DNA of 64,000 bases from Chitinophaga pinensis (lineage in GTDB: Bacteria; Bacteroidota; Bacteroidia; UBA7662). Position 1 is the first letter of the stretch, and every line of letters starts with the position of its first letter. The notes below the pieces were generated by a model. It was not told where the DNA came from and searched no databases. It saw only the letters and a program-made list of their open reading frames with translations. Shown in pieces: positions 27,119 through 36,707 of this stretch. The stretch covers positions 434,001 through 498,000 of the forward strand of contig CAMCHJ010000001.1 in the NCBI GenBank assembly GCA_945874665.1, given 5' to 3'. The translations under genes and the position numbers were made by a program.

Positions 27119-28354
27119 ATGCAATACGACTTGGCTGTTGTTGGCGGCGGTGCCGCTGGATTTTTTGCTGCTGTAAATGCGGCCCGACTGCAGCCCGGTT
27201 TGCGGGTGGTGGTGCTGGAGCAGTCGAACCAGTTTTTGGCCAAAGTACGTATTTCGGGCGGCGGGCGCTGCAACGTTACCCACGCCTGTTTTGACCCTGC
27301 CGAGTTGGTTAAGTTTTACCCCCGAGGTGCGCGCGAGTTGCGGCAGCTTTTTGCACGGTTTAGCACGGGTGATACCGTGGCCTGGTTCGAAGACCGTGGC
27401 GTGAAGCTCAAAGCCGAAGCCGACGGTCGCATGTTTCCCGTGACCGATTCCAGCCAAACGATTATTGATTGTTTATTGCGTGAAGCGCAAAAGTTTGGCG
27501 TGGAGCTGCGGCTGCAGCACGATGTGGTGGCTTTGGCTGCTAAGGATTATGGCTGGCAGCTCGAGATGCGCAAGGCCGAACCCATCAAAACCAAAAAAGT
27601 GCTGCTGGCTACAGGTGGACATCCTAAATTGAGCGGGTATGATTGGCTGGCGGAGCTCGGACTTAAAATTGTGCCGCCTGTGCCCTCCTTGTTTACGTTT
27701 AACCTACCTAATGATCCGATACGAGAACTCATGGGCGTGAGTGTGCCCCAGGCCCGCATCCGTTTGCCGGAGCAAAAAAAGGAGCACAGTGGTCCGTTGC
27801 TCATTACCCATTGGGGACTCAGCGGCCCTGCCATCATCAAACTTTCGGCCCTCGTAGCCCGCGAGCTGCAAGCTTGTAATTATCATTTTCGGGTGCTGGT
27901 AAATTGGTTGCCTGATGAAGATGCTGAGGGTTTACGTGCCCTTTTCGAAGATTACCGGCAATATGCTGGCGCCGCCCAAATTGCCAATCGCTTTGAAGTA
28001 GCCTTGCCGCAACGCCTCAAGCTACACCTCCTGCAAATGGCCGGTATCCAGTCAGAGCAGCGCTGGAGCGAGGTCAATAACAAACAAATCAATCGGCTCA
28101 TTGAGCTTTTGCTCAACCAGGAGTTCAAAGCCGCTGGCAAAACTACCTTTAAAGAAGAATTTGTGACCTCGGGCGGGGTGGCGCGCGATCAAATCGACTT
28201 CCGCACCATGGAGTGCAAGTCCTTGCCCGGCCTCTACATCGCTGGCGAGCTGCTCGACATCGACGCGCTTACGGGTGGTTTCAACTTTCAAGCTGCTTGG
28301 AGTGCAGGTTTTGCGGTGGCAAAGGCCATGGTGGTGCAGCCAGCTGCTTCCTAA
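27119..28354 (+). CDS. HI0933-family FAD-dependent oxidoreductase
   Basis: 411 aa. Rossmann FAD site at the N-terminus (DLAVVGGGAAGFFAAVNAA), then SGGGRCNVTH typical of HI0933 proteins, RMFPVTDSSQ, ATGGHP, THWGLSGPAIIKLS, and a C-terminal TSGGVARDQIDFRTMECKSLPGLYIAGELLDIDALTGGFN segment. These are flavoproteins of unclear physiological substrate (BaiN-like members reduce steroids or thiol-conjugated compounds). The upstream in-frame ATG at 27056 is not used if the promoter call is right, since the box lies 4 nt before 27119. Confidence 0.92.
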   Translation: MQYDLAVVGGGAAGFFAAVNAARLQPGLRVVVLEQSNQFLAKVRISGGGRCNVTHACFDPAELVKFYPRGARELRQLFARFSTGDTVAWFEDRGVKLKAEADGRMFPVTDSSQTIIDCLLREAQKFGVELRLQHDVVALAAKDYGWQLEMRKAEPIKTKKVLLATGGHPKLSGYDWLAELGLKIVPPVPSLFTFNLPNDPIRELMGVSVPQARIRLPEQKKEHSGPLLITHWGLSGPAIIKLSALVARELQACNYHFRVLVNWLPDEDAEGLRALFEDYRQYAGAAQIANRFEVALPQRLKLHLLQMAGIQSEQRWSEVNNKQINRLIELLLNQEFKAAGKTTFKEEFVTSGGVARDQIDFRTMECKSLPGLYIAGELLDIDALTGGFNFQAAWSAGFAVAKAMVVQPAAS

Positions 28355-28423
28355 TGTTGAGGGAGGTCTCATACGAGATAATTGGGCCGATTCGAAACAT
28401 TTTGCCTGCATAAAGAGTTATGT

Positions 28424-28960
28424 ATGCTTAAAACCACGCATATGTTCCTCACCCTTATAATCACCCTCAGCACCATGCTCACACCTCCTGCCAAGCCAGT
28501 GCATAGCTACAGCTTTAAGAGCATTGATGGTAAAACCATTCAACTGGCCGATTTTAAAGGCAAGAAAATTTTGTTCGTAAACACCGCTTCTGAATGTGGC
28601 TACACCCCACAATACAAGCAACTTGAAGAACTCCACAAGAAGCATGGCAAAAAGTTGGTCATCATTGGCTTTCCTTGCAATGACTTTGGCGGACAAGAAC
28701 CCGGCACCGAAAAAGAAATCGCTGCTTTCTGCGAAAAAAACTACGGCGTAACCTTTATGATGGCCGAAAAAATTACCGTGAAGGGCGACAAAACCCATCC
28801 CATCTACAAATGGCTCACCCAAAAAGAGCTTAATGGCTTAAAAGACAGCCAAGTGCGCTGGAACTTCCACAAGTTTTTGGTCGATGAAAACGGAAACCTC
28901 ATCGATAGCTATCCAAGTTCGGTAGGTCCCATGAGCCAGGAGATCCTCTCCAAGCTCTAA
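28424..28960 (+). CDS. Glutathione peroxidase family protein
   Basis: 178 aa from the ATG at 28424; an ATG at 28442 is also possible. A hydrophobic N-terminus (FLTLIITLSTMLT) suggests export or anchoring. The peroxidatic Cys58 lies in NTASECGYTPQY, Gln91 in FPCNDFGGQEPG, and the conserved Trp in RWNFHKFLV, completing the catalytic set of Cys-type GPx, which usually use thioredoxin rather than glutathione. A role in hydroperoxide removal is likely. The gene stands alone between the HI0933 gene and a terminator. Confidence 0.92.
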   Translation: MLKTTHMFLTLIITLSTMLTPPAKPVHSYSFKSIDGKTIQLADFKGKKILFVNTASECGYTPQYKQLEELHKKHGKKLVIIGFPCNDFGGQEPGTEKEIAAFCEKNYGVTFMMAEKITVKGDKTHPIYKWLTQKELNGLKDSQVRWNFHKFLVDENGNLIDSYPSSVGPMSQEILSKL

Positions 28961-28980
28961 ACCACCTAACAATCAAAACC

Positions 28981-29011
28981 ATCCCTCGAAGCCATTCGGG
29001 GGATTTTTTTT
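28981..29011 (+). terminator. Intrinsic terminator after the peroxidase gene
   Basis: A 10-bp stem ATCCCTCGAA/TTCGGGGGAT with one G-T pair and loop GCCA, then eight T. The next 170 nt up to the exporter promoter show nothing further. Confidence 0.85.
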
Positions 29012-29181
29012 GACTTTCAAAGAAGCAGTAAAGTACTATCGAATGGCAGCAGAACAGGTACCGTACCGCGTCATTTTAGGGGTATAATTTTACGCTTTGC
29101 GACCATTATATGCGGTTTAAACCTATTCCAAGTGGTTCTTTTTTGGATGCTGAGCTCAACAAATGATCGCTATAAAATCCC

Positions 29182-29189
29182 TATCTTTG
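29182..29189 (+). promoter_or_regulatory. Promoter -7 box of the exporter-ileS-lspA operon
   Basis: TATCTTTG, 16 nt before the ATG at 29206. Confidence 0.65.
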
Positions 29190-29205
29190 TGCAATTTTTT
29201 GCCTC

Positions 29206-31548
29206 ATGTGGACTTTTATTGCCCGTTTTATACTTCGTAACCGCGCCGCGCTTTTAGTGGTGCTGGCGTTCGCCACGGCCTTCATGGGCTGGCAGGCGTC
29301 GCAGGTGCGGATGTCGTACGACGGCAACCGACTGATACCCGACAGTGATCCTGATTTGCTTATTTATAAAGAGTTTCAAAAGACTTTTGGCATCGACGGC
29401 AATGTAATGGTGGTGGGCGTACAAACCCGCGATTTGTTTGAACTGGAGTTTTTTAATGAATGGTGCAAGGTTACCGAGCGCCTCTCCAAATTGCCCAATA
29501 CCCAAGGCGTGGTGAGCATTGCCAACCTGCCTTATCTCACTAAAAACCAGCAAGAGCGAAAGTTTGATTTTCGACCCATTGTAACTGAATTGCCGCAGAA
29601 CGCCGACGATTTAGCAGCCATCAAACAAAGGCTCATCGACAATAAAGTGTACGATGGTGTGCTGCTCAACGCCGAAACCAACACCACCCTGTTGGCCATC
29701 ACTTTTAGCGAAGAGGTACTCAACAGTGCCAAACGTGTGGAAGCGGTAGATGAGGTAGTGCGGATCATGGATGCCTTCGCTGTAAGCAACGAAGTAGAAG
29801 TACATTATTCGGGTTTGCCGTACGTACGCACCATTTTTGCCACCAAAGTAGCCCTCGAACTCAAGCTATTCAGTCTGCTAGCCGTTTTGGTAACCGCCCT
29901 TGTGCTGTTCCTGTTTTTCCGCTCTTTTTACGCCGTGTTTTTCCCCATTTTGGTGGTGGTAATTGGGGCGGTATGGGCCATGGGGCTTATTCATTTGTTC
30001 GGATTTAAGATTACCATTTTAAGCGGCCTCATTCCTGCGCTGATTGTAGTGATTGGGGTGCCCAATTGTGTGTATTTGCTAAATAAGTACCACGACGAGT
30101 TCCGCAAGCACGGAAACAAAATAAAATCGCTGAGCCGCATTATCGAGCGCATTGGCATCGCAACGCTCATTACCAATGCCACCACAGCCATTGGTTTTGG
30201 GGTGTTTTACTTTACCGATAGTGCTATTTTGCAGGAATTTGGCTTGGTGGTTTCTTTGAGCATCATGCTCGTGTTTGTGGTAAGCATCATCCTCATTCCT
30301 GCCGTCTTTACCTATTTGCCTAGTCCTGCCGAGCAGCAGCTTCGTCACCTCGACAACAACAATGTAAAGGGCATCCTACGCATACTTGAAAACATTGTTT
30401 TTAATCACCGCAACAAGGTGTACTGGGTAACGGTTGTGTTGGCTGTGATTGCCATGGTTGGTGCCCTGCGCTTACATGCGCTGAGCTTTATTGTAGATGA
30501 TTTTCCGAAAGAAGATAAGGTATACAGCGACCTTAAATTTTTTGAGGAGCACTTTATTGGTGTCATGCCCTTCGAGATTTTGATTGATACCGGTCGCAAA
30601 GGTGGTGCTCAATCTAACGCCCAGCTTCAAAAAGCGGACGAGGTGCAGCAACTTTTTATAAACCGACCTGAGTTTGCACAACCGCTTTCCTTGGTACAAT
30701 TGGCCAAGGCGGCCAATCAAGCTTATTTCAACGATAAACCGTCGTATTTCCGCCTCCCGAACAGTCAAGAACGCAATTTTGTGTTGCCTTTCTTGTTGCG
30801 TTCACGGGGAGAAAACGAGGCTGCGCTGAACCGACTTACAGACTCAAGTCGCCAAATCATCCGCATCTCTTTAAACATGTCTGACATTGGCACCGTAGCC
30901 ATGCGTCGTTTGATTAACGACATCAAGCCGCGGGTGGATTCGATTTTTGAAGACACCAACAACAAAGTAAGTTACACAGGTACAAGTCTCATTTTCCTCA
31001 AAGGCAACCAATACCTCATCAATTCCTTGGTTAGTAGCTTGGTCTTAGCCTTTGCCATCATCAGCGTCATCATGTCGCTGCTGTTCCGCTCTTGGAAGGT
31101 GATCATCATCAGCATCGTCCCCAATTTATTTCCGCTCATCGTTACTGCCGGTGCCATGGGCTACCTCGGCGTGGCGCTCAAACCCAGCACGGTGCTCATT
31201 TTCAGCATCGCGTTTGGCATTGCGGTCGACGATAGCATCCATTTTCTTACCAAATACCGCCAAGAGCTGCAGCGACACAACTGGGATATCCCAAAAACTG
31301 TTCTTATGACTTTGCGGGAAACTGGGGCTAGCATGATTTATACCTCCATCATCCTCTTTTTTGGCTTCATCATTTTTGGAGCGTCCAATTTTAGAGGCAC
31401 GGTGGCTTTGGGTGTGATGACCAGCACTACGTTACTTGTGGCCATGCTCAGCAACTTATTGCTGCTGCCGGCACTCATTTTATCCTTCGACCGGCGCGAC
31501 AAAATGCGCCAACATAAACGCGACGAAGCCGTTAAGCTTACCTCATGA
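29206..31548 (+). CDS. RND/MMPL-superfamily exporter
   Basis: 780 aa with the duplicated RND layout: TM1 at the N-terminus, a large periplasmic loop, a block of about five spans near 220-370, TM7 near 405, a second loop, and a final block near 600-770 with the DDSIHFLTKYR segment (around 675) typical of the MMPL/HpnN-type branch. Substrate unknown; lipids or hydrophobic molecules are likely from the family. The stop overlaps the ileS start by 4 nt, so an essential synthetase is coupled to it. Confidence 0.9.
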   Translation: MWTFIARFILRNRAALLVVLAFATAFMGWQASQVRMSYDGNRLIPDSDPDLLIYKEFQKTFGIDGNVMVVGVQTRDLFELEFFNEWCKVTERLSKLPNTQGVVSIANLPYLTKNQQERKFDFRPIVTELPQNADDLAAIKQRLIDNKVYDGVLLNAETNTTLLAITFSEEVLNSAKRVEAVDEVVRIMDAFAVSNEVEVHYSGLPYVRTIFATKVALELKLFSLLAVLVTALVLFLFFRSFYAVFFPILVVVIGAVWAMGLIHLFGFKITILSGLIPALIVVIGVPNCVYLLNKYHDEFRKHGNKIKSLSRIIERIGIATLITNATTAIGFGVFYFTDSAILQEFGLVVSLSIMLVFVVSIILIPAVFTYLPSPAEQQLRHLDNNNVKGILRILENIVFNHRNKVYWVTVVLAVIAMVGALRLHALSFIVDDFPKEDKVYSDLKFFEEHFIGVMPFEILIDTGRKGGAQSNAQLQKADEVQQLFINRPEFAQPLSLVQLAKAANQAYFNDKPSYFRLPNSQERNFVLPFLLRSRGENEAALNRLTDSSRQIIRISLNMSDIGTVAMRRLINDIKPRVDSIFEDTNNKVSYTGTSLIFLKGNQYLINSLVSSLVLAFAIISVIMSLLFRSWKVIIISIVPNLFPLIVTAGAMGYLGVALKPSTVLIFSIAFGIAVDDSIHFLTKYRQELQRHNWDIPKTVLMTLRETGASMIYTSIILFFGFIIFGASNFRGTVALGVMTSTTLLVAMLSNLLLLPALILSFDRRDKMRQHKRDEAVKLTS

Positions 31549-34500
31549 AATATCCTGAATACAAGCAACTTGATCTCACCGCCGTAAACCGCGATATTGC
31601 CGCTTGGTGGAAGCAGCAGCACATTTTTGAGCGCAGCATCAGCGAACGGGAGGGTGCGCCTACTTTCGTGTTTTACGAGGGGCCACCATCGGCCAACGGC
31701 ATTCCTGGCATCCACCACGTGATGGCCAGGGCGATTAAAGATATTTTTTGTCGCTTTCAAACCATGCAAGGCAAGCAAGTGAAGCGCAAAAGCGGCTGGG
31801 ACACGCACGGCTTGCCCATCGAGTTGCAGGTAGAGAAGAAGTTAGGCATCACCAAAGACGACATCGGCAAAAGCATCTCTGTAGAAGAGTACAACCGCCT
31901 TTGCAGACAGGATGTGATGGAATTTACTGGTTTGTGGGAGGATTTGACCGAAAAAATGGGCTACTGGGTCGATTTGAAAGACCCCTATGTGACCTACGAA
32001 AACAAATACATCGAAAGTGTATGGTGGTTGCTCAAGCAGTTGTTCGACAAAGGATTGCTGTATAAAGGCTTTTCGATCCAGCCCTTTTCACCTGCGGCGG
32101 GTACGGGCTTAAGCTCACATGAGCTGAACCAGCCGGGCACCTACCGCGATGTAAAGGATACCAGTGCGGTGGCGCAGTTTAAGGCTGACGAAAATTCAAA
32201 GTTGAAGATTCAAAGTTTGGTAGGCGCAGAGCTTGACAGCGAGCTGTTTTTCTTGGCATGGACCACCACACCTTGGACATTGCCTTCGAACACGGCTTTG
32301 GCGGTGGGAGAGAAGATTGTATATGCGGTGGTTCGCAGTTTTAATCCCTACACCAACCTGCCTGTAACCCTCATTTTGGCGGAGCCTCTATTGGGAAAAT
32401 ACTTTAAACCCGAACAGGCCGAGTTGCCGATGGCGGGTTATGAGGCAGGACAGAAGCAAATTCCCTATCAAATTTTAGGTAAAGTGAAAGGCGCCGATCT
32501 GGCCGGTCTCCGCTACGAGCAGCTCCTGCCTTATGCGCAGCCCGAAGATGGCGATGCTTTTAGGGTGATTACCGGTGATTTTGTAACCACTGAAGATGGT
32601 ACAGGCATCGTGCACATTGCGCCGAGTTTTGGAGCCGACGACTTTAGGGTGGCCAAACAAAACGGCATTGGCAGCTTAACGCTGGTTGATCGCCGCGGTC
32701 GCTTTGTAGAAAGCATGGCCGACGAAACCTTTCCCTTGGCTGGGATGCCTGTGAAAGAAGCCTATCTCAACGAAGCAGAAAAGGCCGAAATCCTTGTCCT
32801 TCAGCAAGAAAAACTCAAAAACATCATCCCCAACCTCAGCAAATACCTGAGCGTGGATGAACTCATAACGCTCAAGCTCAAGCTCGAAAACCGGGCCTTC
32901 AAAATCGAAAAATACGAGCACAGCTACCCCCATTGCTGGCGCACCGACAAGCCGATTTTATACTACCCGCTCGACAGCTGGTTTATCCGCACCACCGCCT
33001 ACAAGGCGCGCATGGTGGAGCTTAACAAAACCATCAACTGGAAACCAGAAAGCACGGGAACTGGCCGTTTTGGTAATTGGTTAGAGAATTTGGTAGATTG
33101 GAACCTCAGTCGTTCGCGCTACTGGGGCACACCGCTGCCGATTTGGCGCACCGATGATGGTGCCCACAGCAAATGCATTGGGTCGATGGCAGAGCTGGCA
33201 GCGGAAATGGACAAAGCCCGAGCAGCTGGTTTTGCCAATCCCGCCGAAATCACCGACTTACACCGGCCGCAGGTAGATGAGGTGGTGCTCGTGGCCTACA
33301 ATGGCGCACCCATGTACCGCGAAACCGACCTCATCGACGTATGGTTCGACTCTGGCGCCATGCCGTACGCGCAGTGGCACTATCCGTTCGACAATCCTGA
33401 GCTCATTCAAAGAGGTGCTGCTTTTCCCGCCGATTTTATAGCCGAGGGAGTTGACCAAACCCGTGGTTGGTTTTTCACCCTTCACGCCATTGCGGTGATG
33501 CTGTTTGACTCGGTGGCCTTTAAGAATGTGGTAAGCAATGGCTTGGTGCTCGATAAGGAAGGCAACAAAATGTCGAAACGTCTCGGCAATACCGTTGATC
33601 CGTTCATCACCATTGATCAATATGGAGCCGATGCTACCCGTTGGTACATGGTGAGTAATTCGCAGCCTTGGGACAACCTCAAATTCGATCTGGAAGGCGT
33701 AAAAGAAGTACAGCGCAAGTTTTTCGGCACACTGCACAACACCTATGGTTTCTTTTCTTTGTATGCCAATATCGATGGTTTTGACTACAGCAGTAAGGAA
33801 ATACCACTTGTTGAGCGCCCTGAAATCGACCGCTGGGTTATGTCGTTGCTCAACAGCCTCATCCAAACCGTGGAGGAATCCTATGCCACCTACGAACCTA
33901 CCCGCGCTGCGCGGGCTATCCAAGAATTTGTGGATGAGCACCTCAGCAATTGGTATGTGCGCTTGTGCCGCCGCCGTTTTTGGAAGAGCGACGACAGCGC
34001 CGATAAACAAGCAGCCTATCAAACGCTGTACCGCTGTTTGGAGGTAATTAGTCAATTGATGGCTCCAGTAGCGCCATTTTATGCCGAGCGTTTGTACCGC
34101 GATCTTAATGGCATCACCCAGCGTAATGTTGCCGAATCGGTGCACTTGGCTTTGTTTCCGAAGGCCGATGCTGCTCAGATAGACAAAGCGCTGGAAGCCC
34201 GCATGCAGCTGGCGCAAGACATCTGTTCGATGGTGTTGTCGCTACGCAAAAAAGAAAACATCAAAGTGCGTCAGCCGTTGCAGCGCATCATGATTCCAGT
34301 ACTGGACCCGGTGCAACAGCAGCACATTGAGCAGGTGGCGGAGCTTATCCAAAGCGAGGTAAATGTGAAGGCCATTGAGTTCTTAACCGATGCAACGGGT
34401 GTTGTTACCAAAAAAATAAAGCCCAACTTCAAAAATTTAGGGCCGCGCTACCCCAAGCAAATGAAGGACATTGCTGTTCTTTTAGGCGCCTTTACACAGC

Positions 34501-34928
34501 AGCAAATCACTGAATTTGAGCGTAATGAGGGCATATCTATCGATATAGCAGGTGAAATATGCACGTTAACCCGCGAAGATGTGGACATTCTCTCGGAAGA
34601 CATACCAGGCTGGTTGGTTGCCTCCGCGGGTAAATTAACTGTGGCGCTCGACATATTGGTAACCGAGGCGCTCAAAAACGAAGGCATTGCGCGAGAATTG
34701 GTGAACCGAATTCAGAAACTCCGCAAGGACAGCAATTTTGAAGTGACTGATAAAATTGTGGTATTACTTGAAGATGATGAATATGTGAAGCTCGCTGTAA
34801 GTCAATATAAAGCGTATATTTGCAGCGAAATTTTGGCTACGGATCTGGAACTGGTAAAAACCTTTGATACAGCTCCGCAGGAAATTGAAATAGATGAGCG
34901 TCCGTTTAAAATTGTAGTAAAACGATAA
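31545..34928 (+). CDS. ileS: Isoleucine--tRNA ligase, long form
   Basis: 1127 aa, longer than the roughly 940 of E. coli and in the range of the eukaryote-like IleS2 type, which tends to be mupirocin-resistant. The HIGH motif reads HHVM at 57-60 and KMSKR is at 675-679. The CP1 editing domain is in between (TTPWTLPSNTALAVG), and the anticodon-binding and C-terminal parts follow. Start ATG at 31545 is coupled to the exporter stop. A DksA-like gene begins 4 nt after the stop. Confidence 0.96.
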   Translation: MKYPEYKQLDLTAVNRDIAAWWKQQHIFERSISEREGAPTFVFYEGPPSANGIPGIHHVMARAIKDIFCRFQTMQGKQVKRKSGWDTHGLPIELQVEKKLGITKDDIGKSISVEEYNRLCRQDVMEFTGLWEDLTEKMGYWVDLKDPYVTYENKYIESVWWLLKQLFDKGLLYKGFSIQPFSPAAGTGLSSHELNQPGTYRDVKDTSAVAQFKADENSKLKIQSLVGAELDSELFFLAWTTTPWTLPSNTALAVGEKIVYAVVRSFNPYTNLPVTLILAEPLLGKYFKPEQAELPMAGYEAGQKQIPYQILGKVKGADLAGLRYEQLLPYAQPEDGDAFRVITGDFVTTEDGTGIVHIAPSFGADDFRVAKQNGIGSLTLVDRRGRFVESMADETFPLAGMPVKEAYLNEAEKAEILVLQQEKLKNIIPNLSKYLSVDELITLKLKLENRAFKIEKYEHSYPHCWRTDKPILYYPLDSWFIRTTAYKARMVELNKTINWKPESTGTGRFGNWLENLVDWNLSRSRYWGTPLPIWRTDDGAHSKCIGSMAELAAEMDKARAAGFANPAEITDLHRPQVDEVVLVAYNGAPMYRETDLIDVWFDSGAMPYAQWHYPFDNPELIQRGAAFPADFIAEGVDQTRGWFFTLHAIAVMLFDSVAFKNVVSNGLVLDKEGNKMSKRLGNTVDPFITIDQYGADATRWYMVSNSQPWDNLKFDLEGVKEVQRKFFGTLHNTYGFFSLYANIDGFDYSSKEIPLVERPEIDRWVMSLLNSLIQTVEESYATYEPTRAARAIQEFVDEHLSNWYVRLCRRRFWKSDDSADKQAAYQTLYRCLEVISQLMAPVAPFYAERLYRDLNGITQRNVAESVHLALFPKADAAQIDKALEARMQLAQDICSMVLSLRKKENIKVRQPLQRIMIPVLDPVQQQHIEQVAELIQSEVNVKAIEFLTDATGVVTKKIKPNFKNLGPRYPKQMKDIAVLLGAFTQQQITEFERNEGISIDIAGEICTLTREDVDILSEDIPGWLVASAGKLTVALDILVTEALKNEGIARELVNRIQKLRKDSNFEVTDKIVVLLEDDEYVKLAVSQYKAYICSEILATDLELVKTFDTAPQEIEIDERPFKIVVKR

Positions 34929-34932
34929 GGTC

Positions 34933-35316
34933 ATGGATAACAAAGTTGAAAAAAACCGCTACAGCGACGAAGAACTCCAGCAGTTCAAGCAGCTGATACT
35001 CGATAAGCTGGATGCAGCTCGCAACGAGTTTAAATACTACCAGGACCAGCTTTTGCATGCCAATGTGAATGGTACAGAAGACACTTCTAACAGCTATGTA
35101 ACGCTGGAAGAGGGTTCTGTTACCATGGACAAAGAGCACTACAGCCAGTTGGCATCTCGCCAGCGCAAATTCATCGATCACCTGGAGAATGCACTCATTC
35201 GCATCGAAAACAAAACGTACGGCATCTGCCGTGAAACGGGCAAATTAATACCAAAAGAGCGCTTGATGGCTGTGCCGCACGCTACTTTGTCGATGGAAGC
35301 CAAGCTCAAGCAATAA
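34933..35316 (+). CDS. TraR/DksA-family protein with degenerate zinc finger
   Basis: 127 aa. The N-terminal coiled coil (about 10-90, with EEGSVTMDKEHYSQLASRQRKFIDHLENAL) matches the secondary-channel proteins that modulate RNA polymerase. The C4 zinc finger is mostly gone: only one Cys remains (YGICRETGKLIPKERLMAVPHAT). I believe this is common among Bacteroidota homologues. A regulator of transcription, perhaps ppGpp-linked, but the role here is inference. It sits 4 nt after ileS and 10 nt before lspA. Confidence 0.88.
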   Translation: MDNKVEKNRYSDEELQQFKQLILDKLDAARNEFKYYQDQLLHANVNGTEDTSNSYVTLEEGSVTMDKEHYSQLASRQRKFIDHLENALIRIENKTYGICRETGKLIPKERLMAVPHATLSMEAKLKQ

Positions 35317-35326
35317 TAGCAGCTGT

Positions 35327-35935
35327 TTGAAGAAGTCACTGATACCTGCATTGGTAATTGGCCTGGTTCTGCTTGTAGACCAGGCTTCTAAGCTTTTGGT
35401 AAAAACCCAAATGTTCCTAGGCGAGCATTTTAACGTGCTTGGCAAATATTTCCAGATCTATTTTATCGAAAACAACGGCATGGCCTTTGGCTACGAGTTT
35501 GCCGGTGATTATGGCAAGCTGTTGCTCACCCTGTTTCGCATTGCGGCTGTGGTTTTTTTAGCAGTCATGCTTTACCGCATGGTCCAAAAGCCAGATACCC
35601 GCTCGGGTGCACTTGTATCACTTTCCCTCATTTTGGCCGGGGCGTTGGGCAACATCCTCGACTCGGTATTTTATGGCGTATTGTTTGGCTACGAGCGTAT
35701 TTTCTACGGTCGCGTGGTAGATATGCTGTATTTTCCGATGTGGGAAGGCTATTTACCTGATTGGGTGCCGTTTAAAGGGGGCGACTACTTTATCTTTTTT
35801 AGACCCGTGTTTAACATCGCGGATATGGCTATTTCTACGGGCGTAGGCATGTTGTTGGTGTGGCAAAACAGGTATTTTCCCACTGAAAAAAAAGAAGCAA
35901 GCACGGATGTGGTGAATGAAGCTGAAAAAGAATAA
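35327..35935 (+). CDS. lspA: Lipoprotein signal peptidase
   Basis: 202 aa starting at TTG. TTG is preferred because TM1 with the conserved DQASK (residues 18-22) lies before the first ATG. Four membrane helices; the catalytic Asp pair is Asp132 (GRVVDMLYF) and Asp166 (FNIADMAI). It cleaves prolipoproteins ahead of the lipidated Cys, which matters for the many lipoproteins in this window. The GNxxD motif is followed by Ser instead of the usual Arg (GNILDS). The C-terminus carries an acidic tail. The stop abuts the stop of the convergent glycosyltransferase gene with no base between. Confidence 0.94.
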   Translation: MKKSLIPALVIGLVLLVDQASKLLVKTQMFLGEHFNVLGKYFQIYFIENNGMAFGYEFAGDYGKLLLTLFRIAAVVFLAVMLYRMVQKPDTRSGALVSLSLILAGALGNILDSVFYGVLFGYERIFYGRVVDMLYFPMWEGYLPDWVPFKGGDYFIFFRPVFNIADMAISTGVGMLLVWQNRYFPTEKKEASTDVVNEAEKE

Positions 35936-36706
35936 TCAGCGCGAAAAAAACTGACCTATTTTACGTACAGGTTTCAACCACAATGTAAAAAAGTAAGGAC
36001 TCAGCCCGTTAACTTTCCAGGCTTTTCGATCCATTTTATTAGCAGCCAAACGGTTGCCAAAACTGGCATTGCTTATACCTCCCGCGCGCATGTGGATGAT
36101 GGTATCGGGTAAATACACGGGTTTTACTTCATGCTTGTGTATAAAACGCAGCATGAGTTCATAATCAGCGGCACTTTTGAGGTCGAGTCGGAAGGTGCCA
36201 AATTGTTGATACAAGCTTTTATGAACAAAAAAGGTAGGGTGTGGGGGCATCCATCCCCATAAAAAAGAGTTACGCTTATAAGAGCCCGAATGCCATTTAC
36301 GCAAAGTTTTATGGACACTTTGTGCATCTACATAATCTAAATCGGCATACAAAGCCAAAGCATTGTTTTTATCTAAAGTGCGCATTACCTCACTAAGCAC
36401 TTCGTTGTGCGCATAAAAATCGTCTGCATTCAAAATCCCAATGTAGTCACCTTCGCACCAGTTAATGCCTTTGTTCATGGCATCGTACAGCCCCTTGTCT
36501 GGCGCACTTTTCCAGCGGATGCGCTTTTCAGGATGTTGCGCTGCAAATTGTACGATGAGCTCCACGGTCCCGTCGGTAGAGCCACCATCCACCAAAACAT
36601 GCTCGTAATCGAGATAGTTTTGCTGGGCTACCGACCGCAAAGTATCACCTATGGTTGTTACGCTGTTGTAACAAACGGTAATGATGCTCAATCGGGGAGA
36701 AGTCAT
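35936..36706 (-). CDS. GT2 glycosyltransferase (last gene of polysaccharide operon)
   Basis: 256 aa GT-A fold enzyme: start LSIITVCYNS, nucleotide-binding DGGSTDGT (about 41-48) and the metal-binding NADDF (about 93-97). A C-terminal amphipathic, basic segment may bind the membrane. It resembles WcaA/PglI-like transferases acting on lipid-linked sugars. One base separates its ATG from the stop of the preceding transferase. No terminator is visible before the lspA gene that converges on it. Confidence 0.92.
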   Translation of the reverse strand: MTSPRLSIITVCYNSVTTIGDTLRSVAQQNYLDYEHVLVDGGSTDGTVELIVQFAAQHPEKRIRWKSAPDKGLYDAMNKGINWCEGDYIGILNADDFYAHNEVLSEVMRTLDKNNALALYADLDYVDAQSVHKTLRKWHSGSYKRNSFLWGWMPPHPTFFVHKSLYQQFGTFRLDLKSAADYELMLRFIHKHEVKPVYLPDTIIHMRAGGISNASFGNRLAANKMDRKAWKVNGLSPYFFTLWLKPVRKIGQFFSR

Positions 36707-36707
36707 A

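Noticed and set aside
33258-34217. 319-codon frame antisense to ileS
   Set aside because: It lies wholly within a certain gene, with no promoter or recognisable motifs.
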